From the NCBI GenBank assembly GCA_022649135.1, contig JALCNP010000002.1:124001-188000 (forward strand): a DNA stretch of 64,000 nucleotides, given 5' to 3'. Positions 17,129-26,022 of this stretch are shown piece after piece (within the stretch, counting starts at the first letter, position 1; each line of letters begins with the position of its first letter). Below the pieces are notes generated by a model. It made no database searches and was not told the origin of the DNA. It saw only the letters and a list, made by a program, of their open reading frames with translations. The stretch comes from Bifidobacterium sp. Lineage in GTDB: Bacteria > Actinomycetota > Actinomycetes > Actinomycetales > Bifidobacteriaceae. Made by a program: the position numbers and the translations under genes.

Positions 17129-19996
17129 GTGGCAAAACAGCGCGTATATGAATTAGCCAAGGACCTTGGCGTGGACAGCAAGGCTGTTCTCGAAAAGCTT
17201 AAGGACATGGGTGAGTTCGTCAAGTCCGCATCCTCGACGGTCGAGGTGCCGGTCGTCCGCAGGCTCAAGGCGGCTTTCCGGAATGAGTCCGGGAATGCGA
17301 ATGCACGCAAGGGCATGGAGCCCACAAACAATCAGCCGTCGCATGGCGAGGTCGGGACGTCCGCACATGGCGAGAAGCCCGTGGCGAGGCCTCAGGCGGC
17401 AAAGCCCGGTCCCAAACCGGCCGAGCATATGCGCAGGGCTCGCAACGGCTCGCGTCCCGTCGACGGGGCATATGGGGAGCATGGTCATGCCCAGCGCCAG
17501 GATCGCCCGCAGCATGGCGGCGAGGCGAACCCGTCGAGGGGTGGGCGTCCCCAGCGCATGGATTCAGGGCAGCACGGCGAGCACGGTCAGCATCGTCCTG
17601 CGGCGGGAGCTCAGCAGCATCCGGCTCGGCCTCACAACAATAACGTCAAGCCCGGGATGGGATCCGTTCACGCGCCCCATCCGGGACCGCAGCAGGGACC
17701 GGCATCGCACTCCCACGCCACTCCGGGGCCGCGCCCGGGGAACAATCCGTTCAGCCGCAAGCAGGGTATGCACACCCCGACGCCGAGCGACATTCCACGT
17801 CCCCATCCCATGGCCCGTCCGACCGTCAACGACAGCCGGGGTCGGGGTGGCCGCCCCGGACAGGGGGCCGGCCGCAATCATGGAGGGTTCCACAACGGTC
17901 GTCCAGGACAGTGGGGTCAGCATCGGCCCGGTCAGAGTAGTGGTCAGGGCAATCAGCCACGTTCTTCGGGGAACCGTTTCGGGGCGAAGCCCGCGGGTGG
18001 ATTCCAGGGATCCGCAGCGGGGTCGACGAGCAACGGACCGACGCGTTCGGGGCGTGGTCGCGGCGGCGCCGCAGGAGCGTTCGGGCGTCAGGGAGGCAGA
18101 TCCTCCAAGTCCCGGAAGAACAGGCTCGCCAAAAGGCATGATTTCGAGGAGATCAAAGCACCCGTCATCGGCGGTGTCCGCATCCCCGCAGGCAACGGAA
18201 GGACCATCCAGTTGCGTCAGGGGTCCACTCTGTCGGATCTTGCCGAGAAGATCAACGTCAATCCGGCCGCACTGGTCACGGTTCTCTTCCATCTCGGGGA
18301 GATGGCCACGGCCACGCAGTCGCTCGATGAGGCGACCTTCCAGATCCTCGGTGAGGAAATAGGCTGGAACATCAAAATCGTCTCCGCCGAGGAAGAGGAC
18401 AAGGAGCTTCTGCAGCAGTTCGACATCAACCTGGACGATGAGGAGGAGCAAAAGGAGAAGAACCTCAAGCCCCGTCCGCCCGTCGTCACCGTCATGGGTC
18501 ATGTCGATCACGGCAAGACGCGCCTGCTTGACACCATTCGCAAGACGCACGTCGTGGACCGTGAGGCCGGCGGGATAACCCAGCGCATCGGAGCCTACCA
18601 GGTCACGGTCAATCTTGAGGGCGATCCCCGCAGGATCACCTTCCTGGACACACCTGGGCACGAGGCCTTCACGGCCATGCGTGCGCGGGGTGCGGAACTT
18701 ACCGATATCGCGATTCTGGTCGTCGCCGCGGATGACGGCGTCATGCCTCAGACGGTGGAGGCAATCAACCATGCGCAGGCAGCGCACGTGCCGATCGTCG
18801 TCGCGGTGAACAAAATCGACGTTCCCGGTGCGAATCCGGAGAAGGTACGAGGTCAGCTCACCGAATTCGGTCTGGTTCCCGAGGAATACGGGGGCGACAC
18901 GATGTTCGTCGATATTTCGGCGAAGTTCGGAACGAATGTCGACAAGCTCCTCGAGGCGGTGCTTCTTACGGCGGATGCCGAGCTTGACCTTCGCGCAAAT
19001 CCGGACATGGACGGCCGCGGGGCAACGGTGGAGGCAAGGCTCGACAAGGGCCGCGGAGCCGTGGCAACCGTTCTGGTCCAGTCCGGCACGCTTCACGTGG
19101 GTGACGCAATCGTTGCAGGCACCTCGTATGGCCGTGTCAGGGCGATGCTTGATGAAAACGGCACGCAGATGAAGGAGGCGGGACCTTCCGCTCCCGTTCA
19201 GGTGCTGGGTCTGACGTCGGTGCCGGCTGCAGGGGATCTGTTCCTCGTGGCCCCCGACGACAGGACGGCGCGGCAGATCGCCGAAAAGCGACAGGCGACC
19301 GAGCGCGCCGCACAGCTCGCCAAGCGCCGTAAGGTCATCTCCCTGGAGAGCCTCAAGGAACAGTTCGCCAAGTCCGAGGTGGACATGCTCAACATCGTCA
19401 TCAAGGGCGATTCCTCAGGTTCCGTCGAGGCCCTGGAGGATTCGCTCATGAAGATCGACGTGTCGGAGGATGTCGGCATCCAGGTCATACACCGAGGTGT
19501 CGGTGCCATCACCCAGAACGATGTGAATCTCGCCACCGTCGACAAGGCGGTCATCATCGGATTCAATGTGCGTCCGAATCGTCAGGTCGCCGATCTGGCG
19601 GATCGCGAAGGCGTCGAGATCAAGTACTACTCCGTCATCTACAAGGCCATCGAGGACATCGAGGCTTCGCTCAAGGGCATGCTCAAGCCTGAATACGAGG
19701 AGGTCACCACCTCCCACAGCGAGATCCGCGAGATCTTCCGCTCCTCGAAGTTCGGGAACATCGCCGGTGTGCTTGTGCAGGATGGCGAGGTCAAGCGTGG
19801 AACGAAGTGCAGGATTCTGCGCAACGGCGTCGCGACGGTGAACGACCTGGAAATATCCTCGCTGCGTCGTTTCAAGGACGATGTTCCTTCGGTGAAGGAG
19901 GGATACGAGGCCGGAATCAACCTCGGAACCTTCAACGACATCGAGATGGGCGACATCATCGAAACGTTCGAGATGCGCGAGATCGAACACAAGTAG
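17129..19996 (+). CDS. infB: translation initiation factor IF-2
   Basis: This 955-residue GTPase delivers fMet-tRNA to the 30S subunit. Residues about 1-50 form the small IF2-N domain ([20 protein letters not shown]); a very long low-complexity Gly/His/Pro/Arg/Gln-rich region follows to about residue 330. The GTPase domain starts with G1 GHVDHGKT at residue 457, then DTPGHEAF and NKIDVPGAN; the C-terminal fMet-tRNA domain ends MREIEHK. GTG 17129 is preceded by AGGAGAA. It is followed by a hairpin and rbfA. Confidence 0.96.
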   Translation: MAKQRVYELAKDLGVDSKAVLEKLKDMGEFVKSASSTVEVPVVRRLKAAFRNESGNANARKGMEPTNNQPSHGEVGTSAHGEKPVARPQAAKPGPKPAEHMRRARNGSRPVDGAYGEHGHAQRQDRPQHGGEANPSRGGRPQRMDSGQHGEHGQHRPAAGAQQHPARPHNNNVKPGMGSVHAPHPGPQQGPASHSHATPGPRPGNNPFSRKQGMHTPTPSDIPRPHPMARPTVNDSRGRGGRPGQGAGRNHGGFHNGRPGQWGQHRPGQSSGQGNQPRSSGNRFGAKPAGGFQGSAAGSTSNGPTRSGRGRGGAAGAFGRQGGRSSKSRKNRLAKRHDFEEIKAPVIGGVRIPAGNGRTIQLRQGSTLSDLAEKINVNPAALVTVLFHLGEMATATQSLDEATFQILGEEIGWNIKIVSAEEEDKELLQQFDINLDDEEEQKEKNLKPRPPVVTVMGHVDHGKTRLLDTIRKTHVVDREAGGITQRIGAYQVTVNLEGDPRRITFLDTPGHEAFTAMRARGAELTDIAILVVAADDGVMPQTVEAINHAQAAHVPIVVAVNKIDVPGANPEKVRGQLTEFGLVPEEYGGDTMFVDISAKFGTNVDKLLEAVLLTADAELDLRANPDMDGRGATVEARLDKGRGAVATVLVQSGTLHVGDAIVAGTSYGRVRAMLDENGTQMKEAGPSAPVQVLGLTSVPAAGDLFLVAPDDRTARQIAEKRQATERAAQLAKRRKVISLESLKEQFAKSEVDMLNIVIKGDSSGSVEALEDSLMKIDVSEDVGIQVIHRGVGAITQNDVNLATVDKAVIIGFNVRPNRQVADLADREGVEIKYYSVIYKAIEDIEASLKGMLKPEYEEVTTSHSEIREIFRSSKFGNIAGVLVQDGEVKRGTKCRILRNGVATVNDLEISSLRRFKDDVPSVKEGYEAGINLGTFNDIEMGDIIETFEMREIEHK

Positions 19997-20043
19997 CGCC
20001 GGAAGGCGCTTTCGGGCGCCATGGGCGCACGGGAACAACCGAG

Positions 20044-20079
20044 AGGTGATTGCCCCTGCACATGCAGGGGCAATCACCT
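20044..20079 (+). terminator. 16-bp stem-loop between infB and rbfA
   Basis: AGGTGATTGCCCCTGC (20044-20059) pairs perfectly with GCAGGGGCAATCACCT (20064-20079) around ACAT. The T-run is missing, and rbfA starts 18 nt later, so read-through with attenuation is likely. Confidence 0.55.
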
Positions 20080-20097
20080 TCGACAAGGACAACACAC

Positions 20098-20655
20098 ATG
20101 CCAGGAACCAATCCGCGCGCCGCCCGGATAGCGGCGCTTATCCAACGAGTCATAGCGTCCTCCATGGAGGCCCAGCTCCATGACAAGCGTCTCGACAAGG
20201 TGACCATCACCGAAGTCAGGGTGACCAATGACCTGCAGATCGCCAAGGTCTACTGGACCCAGCTGGGGCATGAGGGCAAGGAGAACGGGGAGCGCAAGCG
20301 TGCCCAGCAGGCCCTTCGCCAGGCAACAGGCCGTTTGCGCGCATTGGTCGGGGCCAAGGCGGGTCTGCGCCTGACCCCGCAGCTGAGATTCGTCTATGAC
20401 GAGGTCCCCAGCGAGGCGCATGAGATCGAGGATATCCTCACGGCCGCCCACGGCCGCGACCAGCAGCTGGCTCGTATGCGCGAGCACGCGCAATACGCCG
20501 GCGAGTCGGATCCCTACAACCATCCCGAAGACCGGAACCATGACGGTGACGGTGCTGTGGATGGTGACGGTGACATCGACGGTGGCGATGTCGAGGGTGA
20601 TGGCGGCATCGATGGTTTCTCGCCGATCGGCCTGGATTCGAACGACGGACAGTGA
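20098..20655 (+). CDS. rbfA: ribosome-binding factor A with acidic tail
   Basis: RbfA assists 16S rRNA 5'-end maturation and cold adaptation. From ATG 20098 (AAGGAC upstream) the product is 185 residues; the KH-like core (NPRAARIAALIQRVIASSMEAQLHDKRL, then KVYWTQLG and LRFVYDEVPSEA) ends near residue 120. After that comes an unusual Asp/Gly-rich tail of repeated GDG, GDGDIDGG-type units. Its stop overlaps the truB GTG start. Confidence 0.93.
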   Translation: MPGTNPRAARIAALIQRVIASSMEAQLHDKRLDKVTITEVRVTNDLQIAKVYWTQLGHEGKENGERKRAQQALRQATGRLRALVGAKAGLRLTPQLRFVYDEVPSEAHEIEDILTAAHGRDQQLARMREHAQYAGESDPYNHPEDRNHDGDGAVDGDGDIDGGDVEGDGGIDGFSPIGLDSNDGQ

Positions 20656-21767
20656 TTTCCGTGAATTCGTCGGCTGAGCCACCGGCATCGTCGGGTCTGC
20701 TTCTTATCGACAAGCCACGCGGCGTGACCAGTCACGATGTCGTGGCCGCCGTGAGAAACACTCTGCACATGAGGCGCGTGGGACACGCCGGCACGCTTGA
20801 CCCGATGGCGACGGGACTGCTCATCGTGGGCTTCGGACATGCGACGAGACTCCTGAACTATGTCATGGGGCACAAAAAAACATATGAGGCCACCATACGA
20901 CTTGGGCAGTCCACCACGACGGACGACGTCGAAGGCGACTTCACGCCCGGTGCGAGGCTCACCGTCGATGAGCTCATCCGACTCCATCGTGGCCCGCGGC
21001 GTGGTCTCATGGCCGACGATCGTCGGAAATGCGATGTCCGCGGCACGGGGTCCGGAGAGGACGAGGCGGCGCAGGACGAACTCGACATCATGGCGACGTT
21101 GGTGAGACGTGTGATCGACGATCATCTGCTGGGCGACATAGAACAGGTCCCCAGTTCGTATTCGGCGATCAAAGTCAACGGGCAGCGGGCATACGAACGA
21201 GCCCGATCCGGCATGTCCGTCCGGCTTGAACCCCGTCCGGTGACGATTCATGGCTGCGATGTGCATGGCATCCGCTGGGGGACCTGCGCGAACAGCGTCG
21301 ATGTCGACGTGCTCGTCACCTGCTCGGCCGGGACCTATATCCGCGCGTTGGCCCGGGACCTGGGCCGTCTCCTGGAAGTGGGGGGCTATCTCATCGGCCT
21401 CCGACGAATCCGGATAGGGGATTTCGACATCAACGGCGACGATCCCGTGGTAACCGCGCACGATGAAGAGCAGACCTTCACGAATCGCGAGGGGCTGACG
21501 GTGACCAAGGGCAAGGCCATACTGGACGCCGATGAACGCGGTGTCCTGGATTGCGCCCTGACCATGCTGCAGGCGGCGAGAAAGGTGATTCCCACCGCGC
21601 CGATAAGCTCATCTCAGGCAGAGGATCTGCGATGCGGCAGACGCATCGAGTGCTCGATATCGTCCGCGACGGCCCTGTACGAGGACGGCACCGACGACTT
21701 GGTGGCGATCGGTGAGCCGGCCGGTTCGGGACGGGTGAGGTCCGCCGTCGTTTTCCCTCTGGGATGA
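20652..21767 (+). CDS. truB: tRNA pseudouridine55 synthase TruB
   Basis: This 371-residue enzyme makes pseudouridine 55 in the T-loop. GLLLIDKPRGVTSHDVV and the catalytic GHAGTLDPMATGLL (Asp50) are at the N-terminus, and YIRALARDLGRLLEVGGYLIGLRR marks the second conserved block. An insert with charged residues lies at about 100-140, which lengthens it beyond the usual 300. The GTG start overlaps the rbfA stop by four bases, so translation is probably coupled. Confidence 0.94.
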   Translation: MISVNSSAEPPASSGLLLIDKPRGVTSHDVVAAVRNTLHMRRVGHAGTLDPMATGLLIVGFGHATRLLNYVMGHKKTYEATIRLGQSTTTDDVEGDFTPGARLTVDELIRLHRGPRRGLMADDRRKCDVRGTGSGEDEAAQDELDIMATLVRRVIDDHLLGDIEQVPSSYSAIKVNGQRAYERARSGMSVRLEPRPVTIHGCDVHGIRWGTCANSVDVDVLVTCSAGTYIRALARDLGRLLEVGGYLIGLRRIRIGDFDINGDDPVVTAHDEEQTFTNREGLTVTKGKAILDADERGVLDCALTMLQAARKVIPTAPISSSQAEDLRCGRRIECSISSATALYEDGTDDLVAIGEPAGSGRVRSAVVFPLG

Positions 21768-21834
21768 CGCCCGGCACCGGATGACGGGCAGCTGCTACAG
21801 TGGACGCGGCGATAACGATATAACGAGGAATGGT

Positions 21835-23034
21835 ATGAACATCACGACGTTGACCCCCGATAACGGAGGTCTTGTGCAATGGCCGACTTTGAGCACCGAA
21901 AGAAGGTCGGTGGTCACCGTCGGCGTTTTCGATGGCATGCATCGCGGTCATCGGCAGGTGGTGGAGCGCACGGTCGCGCTGGCAGGGCAATCCCACTCGT
22001 TCTCGGTCGTCATCATGTTCGATCCCCGCCCCAGCTATGTCCATGCCTATGCCGATGGGCATGACGGCATGCAGCCCCCCCGTGATGCGCGCGATACGCA
22101 AAGACTCACCTCCGTGGATCAGCGCATTCGTGTTCTGCGCGATCTGGGCGTCGATCAGGTTCTCGTCGTGCACTACACGCTGGAGTTCGCCGCCAAGTCA
22201 TACCGTTTCTTTTTGGGTCAGCTGGTGGGGAAGCTCGGCATGCGCACGCTTGTTCTGGGCTCGGATGCGGTGATGGGCGCCGACAGGGCGGGCGATGTGA
22301 AGGCCATTTCGAACCTTGCGCTCGCCACCGGGGTCTTCGAACTCGTGGTTGTCGACGATTGCGGCCCTGGATACGTGCGCATTCCCCGAAACCCGCAGCC
22401 CGTTGTTCCGAAGGGTCCCGGCGAACCGACCGATCCCACCTCCGGCATGAGCAAAACCGAGCTGAGGGCATGGAGCAAAAACCATGATTGCCGAAAGACC
22501 CGCGTGTGGAGCTCCTCGAATGTTCGTTATCTTCTTATGCAGGGCCGTATAGGCGAGGCGAATGCGATTCTCGGCGACCGGCATGCTGTCGAGGGACTCG
22601 TGACCCACGGCGAGCAGAGGGGGCGCACGATAGGGTTCCCCACGGCGAATCTGGGTTCGGATATCGACGGATATGTGCCCGTCGACGGGGTCTATGCCGG
22701 ATGGATGGTGGATCTGGGGGCCGCGGCGCCGGAAGGGGCCCCTCATCAGGCCGATGCACGCGCACGCATGGACAAGGAATCGCCCTGGCGTTGGCCCGCC
22801 GCCATTTCGATCGGCACCAAGCCCACGTACAGCAGGGAGACCGGGCTCAGTGAGCGCGTCGTTGAATCATATGCCGTCACCAAGGATTGGCTGGACCTGT
22901 ATGGGCACCGGGTTCGGATCGAATTCTGCGCATGTGTGAGCCCGCAGATTACATTTGCCGGAACCGAGGAGTTGAAGACCGCCCTGGGCCGTTATGCCGA
23001 GGAGACGGTGACGATCACCAATCGGGAACACTGA
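21835..23034 (+). CDS. ribF: bifunctional riboflavin kinase/FMN adenylyltransferase
   Basis: This enzyme turns riboflavin into FMN and then FAD. From ATG 21835 (GAGGAA upstream) it has 399 residues, longer than the usual 310-330. The N-terminal nucleotidyltransferase part shows VTVGVFDGMHRGHR, VIMFDPRP and LVLGSDAVMG; the kinase part has HGEQRGRTIGFPTANL and ISIGTKPTYS. Extra residues lie in the linker after the adenylyltransferase domain. It follows truB, the common actinobacterial order. Confidence 0.94.
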   Translation: MNITTLTPDNGGLVQWPTLSTERRSVVTVGVFDGMHRGHRQVVERTVALAGQSHSFSVVIMFDPRPSYVHAYADGHDGMQPPRDARDTQRLTSVDQRIRVLRDLGVDQVLVVHYTLEFAAKSYRFFLGQLVGKLGMRTLVLGSDAVMGADRAGDVKAISNLALATGVFELVVVDDCGPGYVRIPRNPQPVVPKGPGEPTDPTSGMSKTELRAWSKNHDCRKTRVWSSSNVRYLLMQGRIGEANAILGDRHAVEGLVTHGEQRGRTIGFPTANLGSDIDGYVPVDGVYAGWMVDLGAAAPEGAPHQADARARMDKESPWRWPAAISIGTKPTYSRETGLSERVVESYAVTKDWLDLYGHRVRIEFCACVSPQITFAGTEELKTALGRYAEETVTITNREH

Positions 23035-23108
23035 TCGCAGTCCGGATCGGAACGGATTTCGAGCCGCGTCCGAGGCCGGGTCGGCATCCGCCTGCGCGCA
23101 ATGTCGCG

Positions 23109-24527
23109 TCAGCGCAGCCGCAACGCCGCCAGAGCCTGTCCAAGGGACGACACCTCGATGACCTTCAGTCCGGGGACCGTATGCGTCTCCTGATGGCGGC
23201 TGCGCATCAGGGGGACGACGGCGGTCGTGAATCCCAGGCGGCTCGCCTCGCGCAGCCTGTGCGACAGTTGCGGAACGGGACGAACCTGTCCCGTAAGCGA
23301 TATCTCGCCTATGGCGCATGTCGTTCGGGGTATGGCCCGTTCCGTGCCGGCGCTTGCCAAGGCTGCGACGATGGCGAGGTCGCATGCAGGCTCCCTTGCC
23401 AGTCCACCGGCGATGGTGGAGACATAGAGGTCATTGGCGAGCAGATTGAGCTTGCCATGCCGGTAGAGAACCGCGATGAGCATGGCCAGCCGATTCGAGT
23501 CGACCCCGTTCGTCGCGCGTCGTGGAGCGGGAAGAACCGATGCCGTGACCAGGGACTGGATTTCGATGGGCAGGCTTCTGTGCCCGTCGAGGGTGAAGGT
23601 GATGCATGTCCCCTCCACGGGCGCGTCGTCGGGGGAGAGGAACAGCCCGGAGGGATCCGACACCTCTTCGATCCCGTCGCCGTTCATGTCGAAGCAGCCG
23701 ACCTCGTCGGTGGGGCCGAACCTGTTCTTCGCGGCATGCAGGAGGCGGAGCGTCGTCTGCGAATCGCCCTCGAACTGGCATACGACGTCCACCAGATGCT
23801 CCAGGGTCCGCGGACCGGCGATCGACCCGTCCTTCGTGACATGGCCGACAAGCAGCACCGGGATATCGAGGGATTTGGCCGTGTCGATAAGGGCGCTGGC
23901 GACTTCGCGCACCTGGGTCGATCCGCCCGATATCCCATCGACGTCCTGGGAGACGATCGTCTGCGCGGAATCGACGACGGCAAGCACCGGGTGCTCCTGC
24001 TCTATCAGCCCCAGAACCGTCGCCAGATCGGTGGTGGAGGCCAGAAGCAGATTGTCCGCCATCGCGTTGATCCGTGACGCCCGCAGACGCACCTGCGCCT
24101 GCGACTCCTCGCCGGAAATATAGAGAACCGATTTCCCCGCATGCCTGACGGCGATGTTCCCGGCCGTTTCCAGAAGCAGCGTCGATTTTCCGATTCCGGG
24201 CTCCCCGGCGATAAGAACAACCGATCCGGGAACGATGCCGGAGCCAAGCACGCGATCGAACTCATGGAAGCCCGTCTCCAACCGTTGCACGCCATGGGTG
24301 TCGATCTGGGTTATGGGTAGAGCCTCACCGAGGCCCTCCCTGTTCACGCGGGTGCGCGAGGTTCGCCCCGGTGCCGCGGTGCGTGACCCTGCGGCAGGGG
24401 CCTTGGGCTCGTGAAACTCCTCCAGGGTCCCCCATTGGCCGCATTCGGGGCATCGACCGTACCACTTCGAGCCGCTCCACCCGCATTCGGAACATAGATA
24501 CTGCGTCACCGCTTTAGCCATACCCAT
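23109..24527 (-). CDS. radA: DNA repair protein RadA
   Basis: RadA is a RecA-like ATPase that promotes branch migration in recombinational repair. The 472-residue product has a C4 zinc finger (C12-x2-C15, C26-x2-C29), Walker A GEPGIGKST, the RadA-specific KNRFG motif and a Lon-protease-like C-terminal domain. ATG 24527 (MGMAKAVTQYLC) has GGAAAGG about 11 nt before it; the ATG two codons on is possible, and a GTG/ATG eight codons up is less likely. It is convergent with ribF. Confidence 0.93.
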   Translation of the reverse strand: MGMAKAVTQYLCSECGWSGSKWYGRCPECGQWGTLEEFHEPKAPAAGSRTAAPGRTSRTRVNREGLGEALPITQIDTHGVQRLETGFHEFDRVLGSGIVPGSVVLIAGEPGIGKSTLLLETAGNIAVRHAGKSVLYISGEESQAQVRLRASRINAMADNLLLASTTDLATVLGLIEQEHPVLAVVDSAQTIVSQDVDGISGGSTQVREVASALIDTAKSLDIPVLLVGHVTKDGSIAGPRTLEHLVDVVCQFEGDSQTTLRLLHAAKNRFGPTDEVGCFDMNGDGIEEVSDPSGLFLSPDDAPVEGTCITFTLDGHRSLPIEIQSLVTASVLPAPRRATNGVDSNRLAMLIAVLYRHGKLNLLANDLYVSTIAGGLAREPACDLAIVAALASAGTERAIPRTTCAIGEISLTGQVRPVPQLSHRLREASRLGFTTAVVPLMRSRHQETHTVPGLKVIEVSSLGQALAALRLR

Positions 24528-24700
24528 GACGCTATCGGCCTTTCCAGACATTGAGGCCTATGCTGTCCGGAGGTGTCATGCGGTGCCTCGCGGCCTGACG
24601 AGACGGATCGGGCCCTCCCCGGTTCCCGGTGTGCTTTCCGGCTCGTTCATGATTGATGGTTCGCTGCCGATCGGGGTCCGTGAGAGTCATGCCACTGTGC

Positions 24701-24706
24701 GACAAT
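24701..24706 (+). promoter_or_regulatory. -10 hexamer for leaderless start of the 24714 gene
   Basis: GACAAT lies 7 nt before ATG 24714, where a transcription start would fall on the start codon itself. There is no Shine-Dalgarno. Confidence 0.4.
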
Positions 24707-24713
24707 CGTGACC

Positions 24714-25325
24714 ATGACGAATACTCAGCGTTCTTCCTCGCATGGTAAATTGACGGTCGCGATAGCCGTTGCCGCCCTGGTCGTTGTTCTTGCACTGCTA
24801 TCCGCGTTCGTGTGGCCCGGGTGGGCCATGAAGAGGAACGCCGATGCCGTGGTGAATCCCGTTCAGTCGACGAGCGCGGAACCGACGACGCCGTCCATCT
24901 CCGCGAAGGCGTTGCCGACCAACTCCTCGGATCTTCTCAAGGCCATGCCGGACAGCGTTCTGAATTTCGCTCGGACCGAGGCATCCCCGAGCGCAACGTG
25001 GACGGCCGCCTCTCCGTTGGAGGAGTACACGCTCACCTACTCCACCGGCAACGCCGCCAAGGACGTGACGTTGATCGTGGCCCAGTGGTCGAGCGCCGAC
25101 AGCTCCACCAGCCAATACAATGCACTGACCGGCGCGCTGAAGGGAACCGAACTCGCCACCGGAAACGTCAAGGTGTCGGGAAGCCCCATGGGAACCTACA
25201 CGGTCAAGACGGACGCGGGGGACAGCAAGAAGGCGACCGCGGTCTGGCGCAACGACACGGTGGTCTTTGAGGCGAGCGGCGCCACGGCCTCCGTGCAGCG
25301 CTTCTACCAGAAATTCCCCATGTAG
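24714..25325 (+). CDS. membrane-anchored protein of unknown function
   Basis: This 203-residue protein has a short basic N-terminus, one hydrophobic segment (residues about 14-38) and a mature part of about 160 residues rich in Ser, Thr and Ala, predicted to lie outside the cell. No domain was recognised; the C-terminal beta-rich part (TYTVKTDAGDSKKATAVWRNDTVVFEASG) ends FYQKFPM. GTG 24708 is an alternative start two codons upstream. It stands alone between divergent radA and the bS22 gene. Confidence 0.7.
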   Translation: MTNTQRSSSHGKLTVAIAVAALVVVLALLSAFVWPGWAMKRNADAVVNPVQSTSAEPTTPSISAKALPTNSSDLLKAMPDSVLNFARTEASPSATWTAASPLEEYTLTYSTGNAAKDVTLIVAQWSSADSSTSQYNALTGALKGTELATGNVKVSGSPMGTYTVKTDAGDSKKATAVWRNDTVVFEASGATASVQRFYQKFPM

Positions 25326-25343
25326 ATGCGCCTGCTGCCGTCG

Positions 25344-25383
25344 ATGGGTTTCGGACGGTGACATTGGGTTTCGGACGGTGACA
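25344..25383 (+). repeat. two 20-bp tandem repeat copies
   Basis: TGGGTTTCGGACGGTGACA occurs at 25345-25363 and 25365-25383, giving a 20-bp period with one mismatch. It lies just after the membrane protein gene and before the bS22 gene. Confidence 0.8.
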
Positions 25384-25474
25384 GTGTGGGGCGAGGACGA
25401 TGACGCGGCTGCCGTGCACCGCCGCGTGGGGGGATGTGACTCGCTGAGGGGAAGCATGGACGTGGGGTTGTTAT

Positions 25475-25500
25475 GTTTAGTCCGTCAAGCAGTGTAGTAT
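25475..25500 (+). promoter_or_regulatory. candidate promoter of the bS22 gene
   Basis: TGTAGTAT at 25493-25500 resembles a -10 box. A TTGTTA sits 19 nt upstream at 25468-25473, a rather long spacer. This is the most AT-rich stretch before the gene. Confidence 0.3.
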
Positions 25501-25542
25501 TGGGCAAGTTGCAATCTTTCAAGTAAGGAATGGAGGCTTCAG

Positions 25543-25632
25543 ATGGGTTCGGTCATCAAGAAGCGTCGCAAGCGGATGAGCAAGAAGAAGCACCGCAAAC
25601 TGCTGCGCAAGACCCGTCATCAGCGCAAGTAG
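25543..25632 (+). CDS. small ribosomal protein bS22 (AURKAIP1/COX24-type)
   Basis: This 29-residue, very basic protein reads [20 protein letters not shown] and ends with LRKTRHQRK. It matches the short actinobacterial ribosomal protein described as bS22 in mycobacteria, whose sequence has the same [21 protein letters not shown] core. It binds near the decoding centre of the 30S subunit. GGAGG lies 7 nt before the ATG. The gene is easily missed because of its length. Confidence 0.88.
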   Translation: MGSVIKKRRKRMSKKKHRKLLRKTRHQRK

Positions 25633-25800
25633 CGTTGATACGCGATTGCCCATTGAAGCTGGCGCTGATGAGCGTGCGGACAGTTGGCTGTTGCATAGTA
25701 AGGCGGATGCCTCCCTGCCTGCGGTTTATTCTTTCCTCCGCATTCGTGCGAGAAAGATGATGGCGCAGAACAAGGGATGAGGCACGACGAGGCATAGTGG

Positions 25801-25855
25801 GGTGGTGACCCCCATGGCATGGATGCGGATGCATCAGACCATGGGGGCCGCCACC
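25801..25855. repeat. composite hairpin
   Basis: GGTGG/CCACC (25801-25805, 25851-25855), CCCCCATGG/CCATGGGGG (25809-25817, 25839-25847) and GATGC/GCATC (25822-25826, 25831-25835) are nested and separated by small internal loops. The folded RNA would be one long irregular stem. Confidence 0.6.
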
Positions 25856-25891
25856 CCGCAGCGTATATCCCGTAGGCGCATATTCCACAGA

Positions 25892-25955
25892 GCGCAGGGC
25901 ATGGAAAATCCCCACGACCGATGATGAAGTCGTGGGGATTTTCCATGCCCTGCGC
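25892..25955. terminator. 27-bp perfect inverted repeat, bidirectional terminator
   Basis: The arms 25892-25918 and 25929-25955 are perfectly complementary, with a ten-nt loop. Inside the stem, AAAATCCCCACGAC faces GTCGTGGGGATTTT, so either strand gives a GC stem followed by an ATTTT tract. It sits between convergent bS22 and rpiA. Confidence 0.8.
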
Positions 25956-26022
25956 GGCCCTGCTCGGTGGTCATTCCGTCAGTGGAGGGAAACGACGGCG
26001 GTGGAGGGGCCGCTGATGCGCG

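Larger units (their letters stand above)
25633..26022. other. 390-nt intergenic region with two long hairpins
   Basis: The region between bS22 and convergent rpiA holds no convincing gene. It contains a branched hairpin at 25801-25855 and a 27-bp inverted repeat at 25892-25955, described separately. The rest shows nothing recognisable. Confidence 0.7.

Noticed and set aside
17564..19096. A 510-codon minus-strand frame
   Set aside because: It is antisense to infB, which carries an intact GTPase domain. Its end consists of low-complexity sequence mirroring the IF-2 linker.
22887..24077. A 396-codon plus-strand frame across the ribF-radA junction
   Set aside because: It overlaps both well-supported genes and has no resemblance to a known protein.
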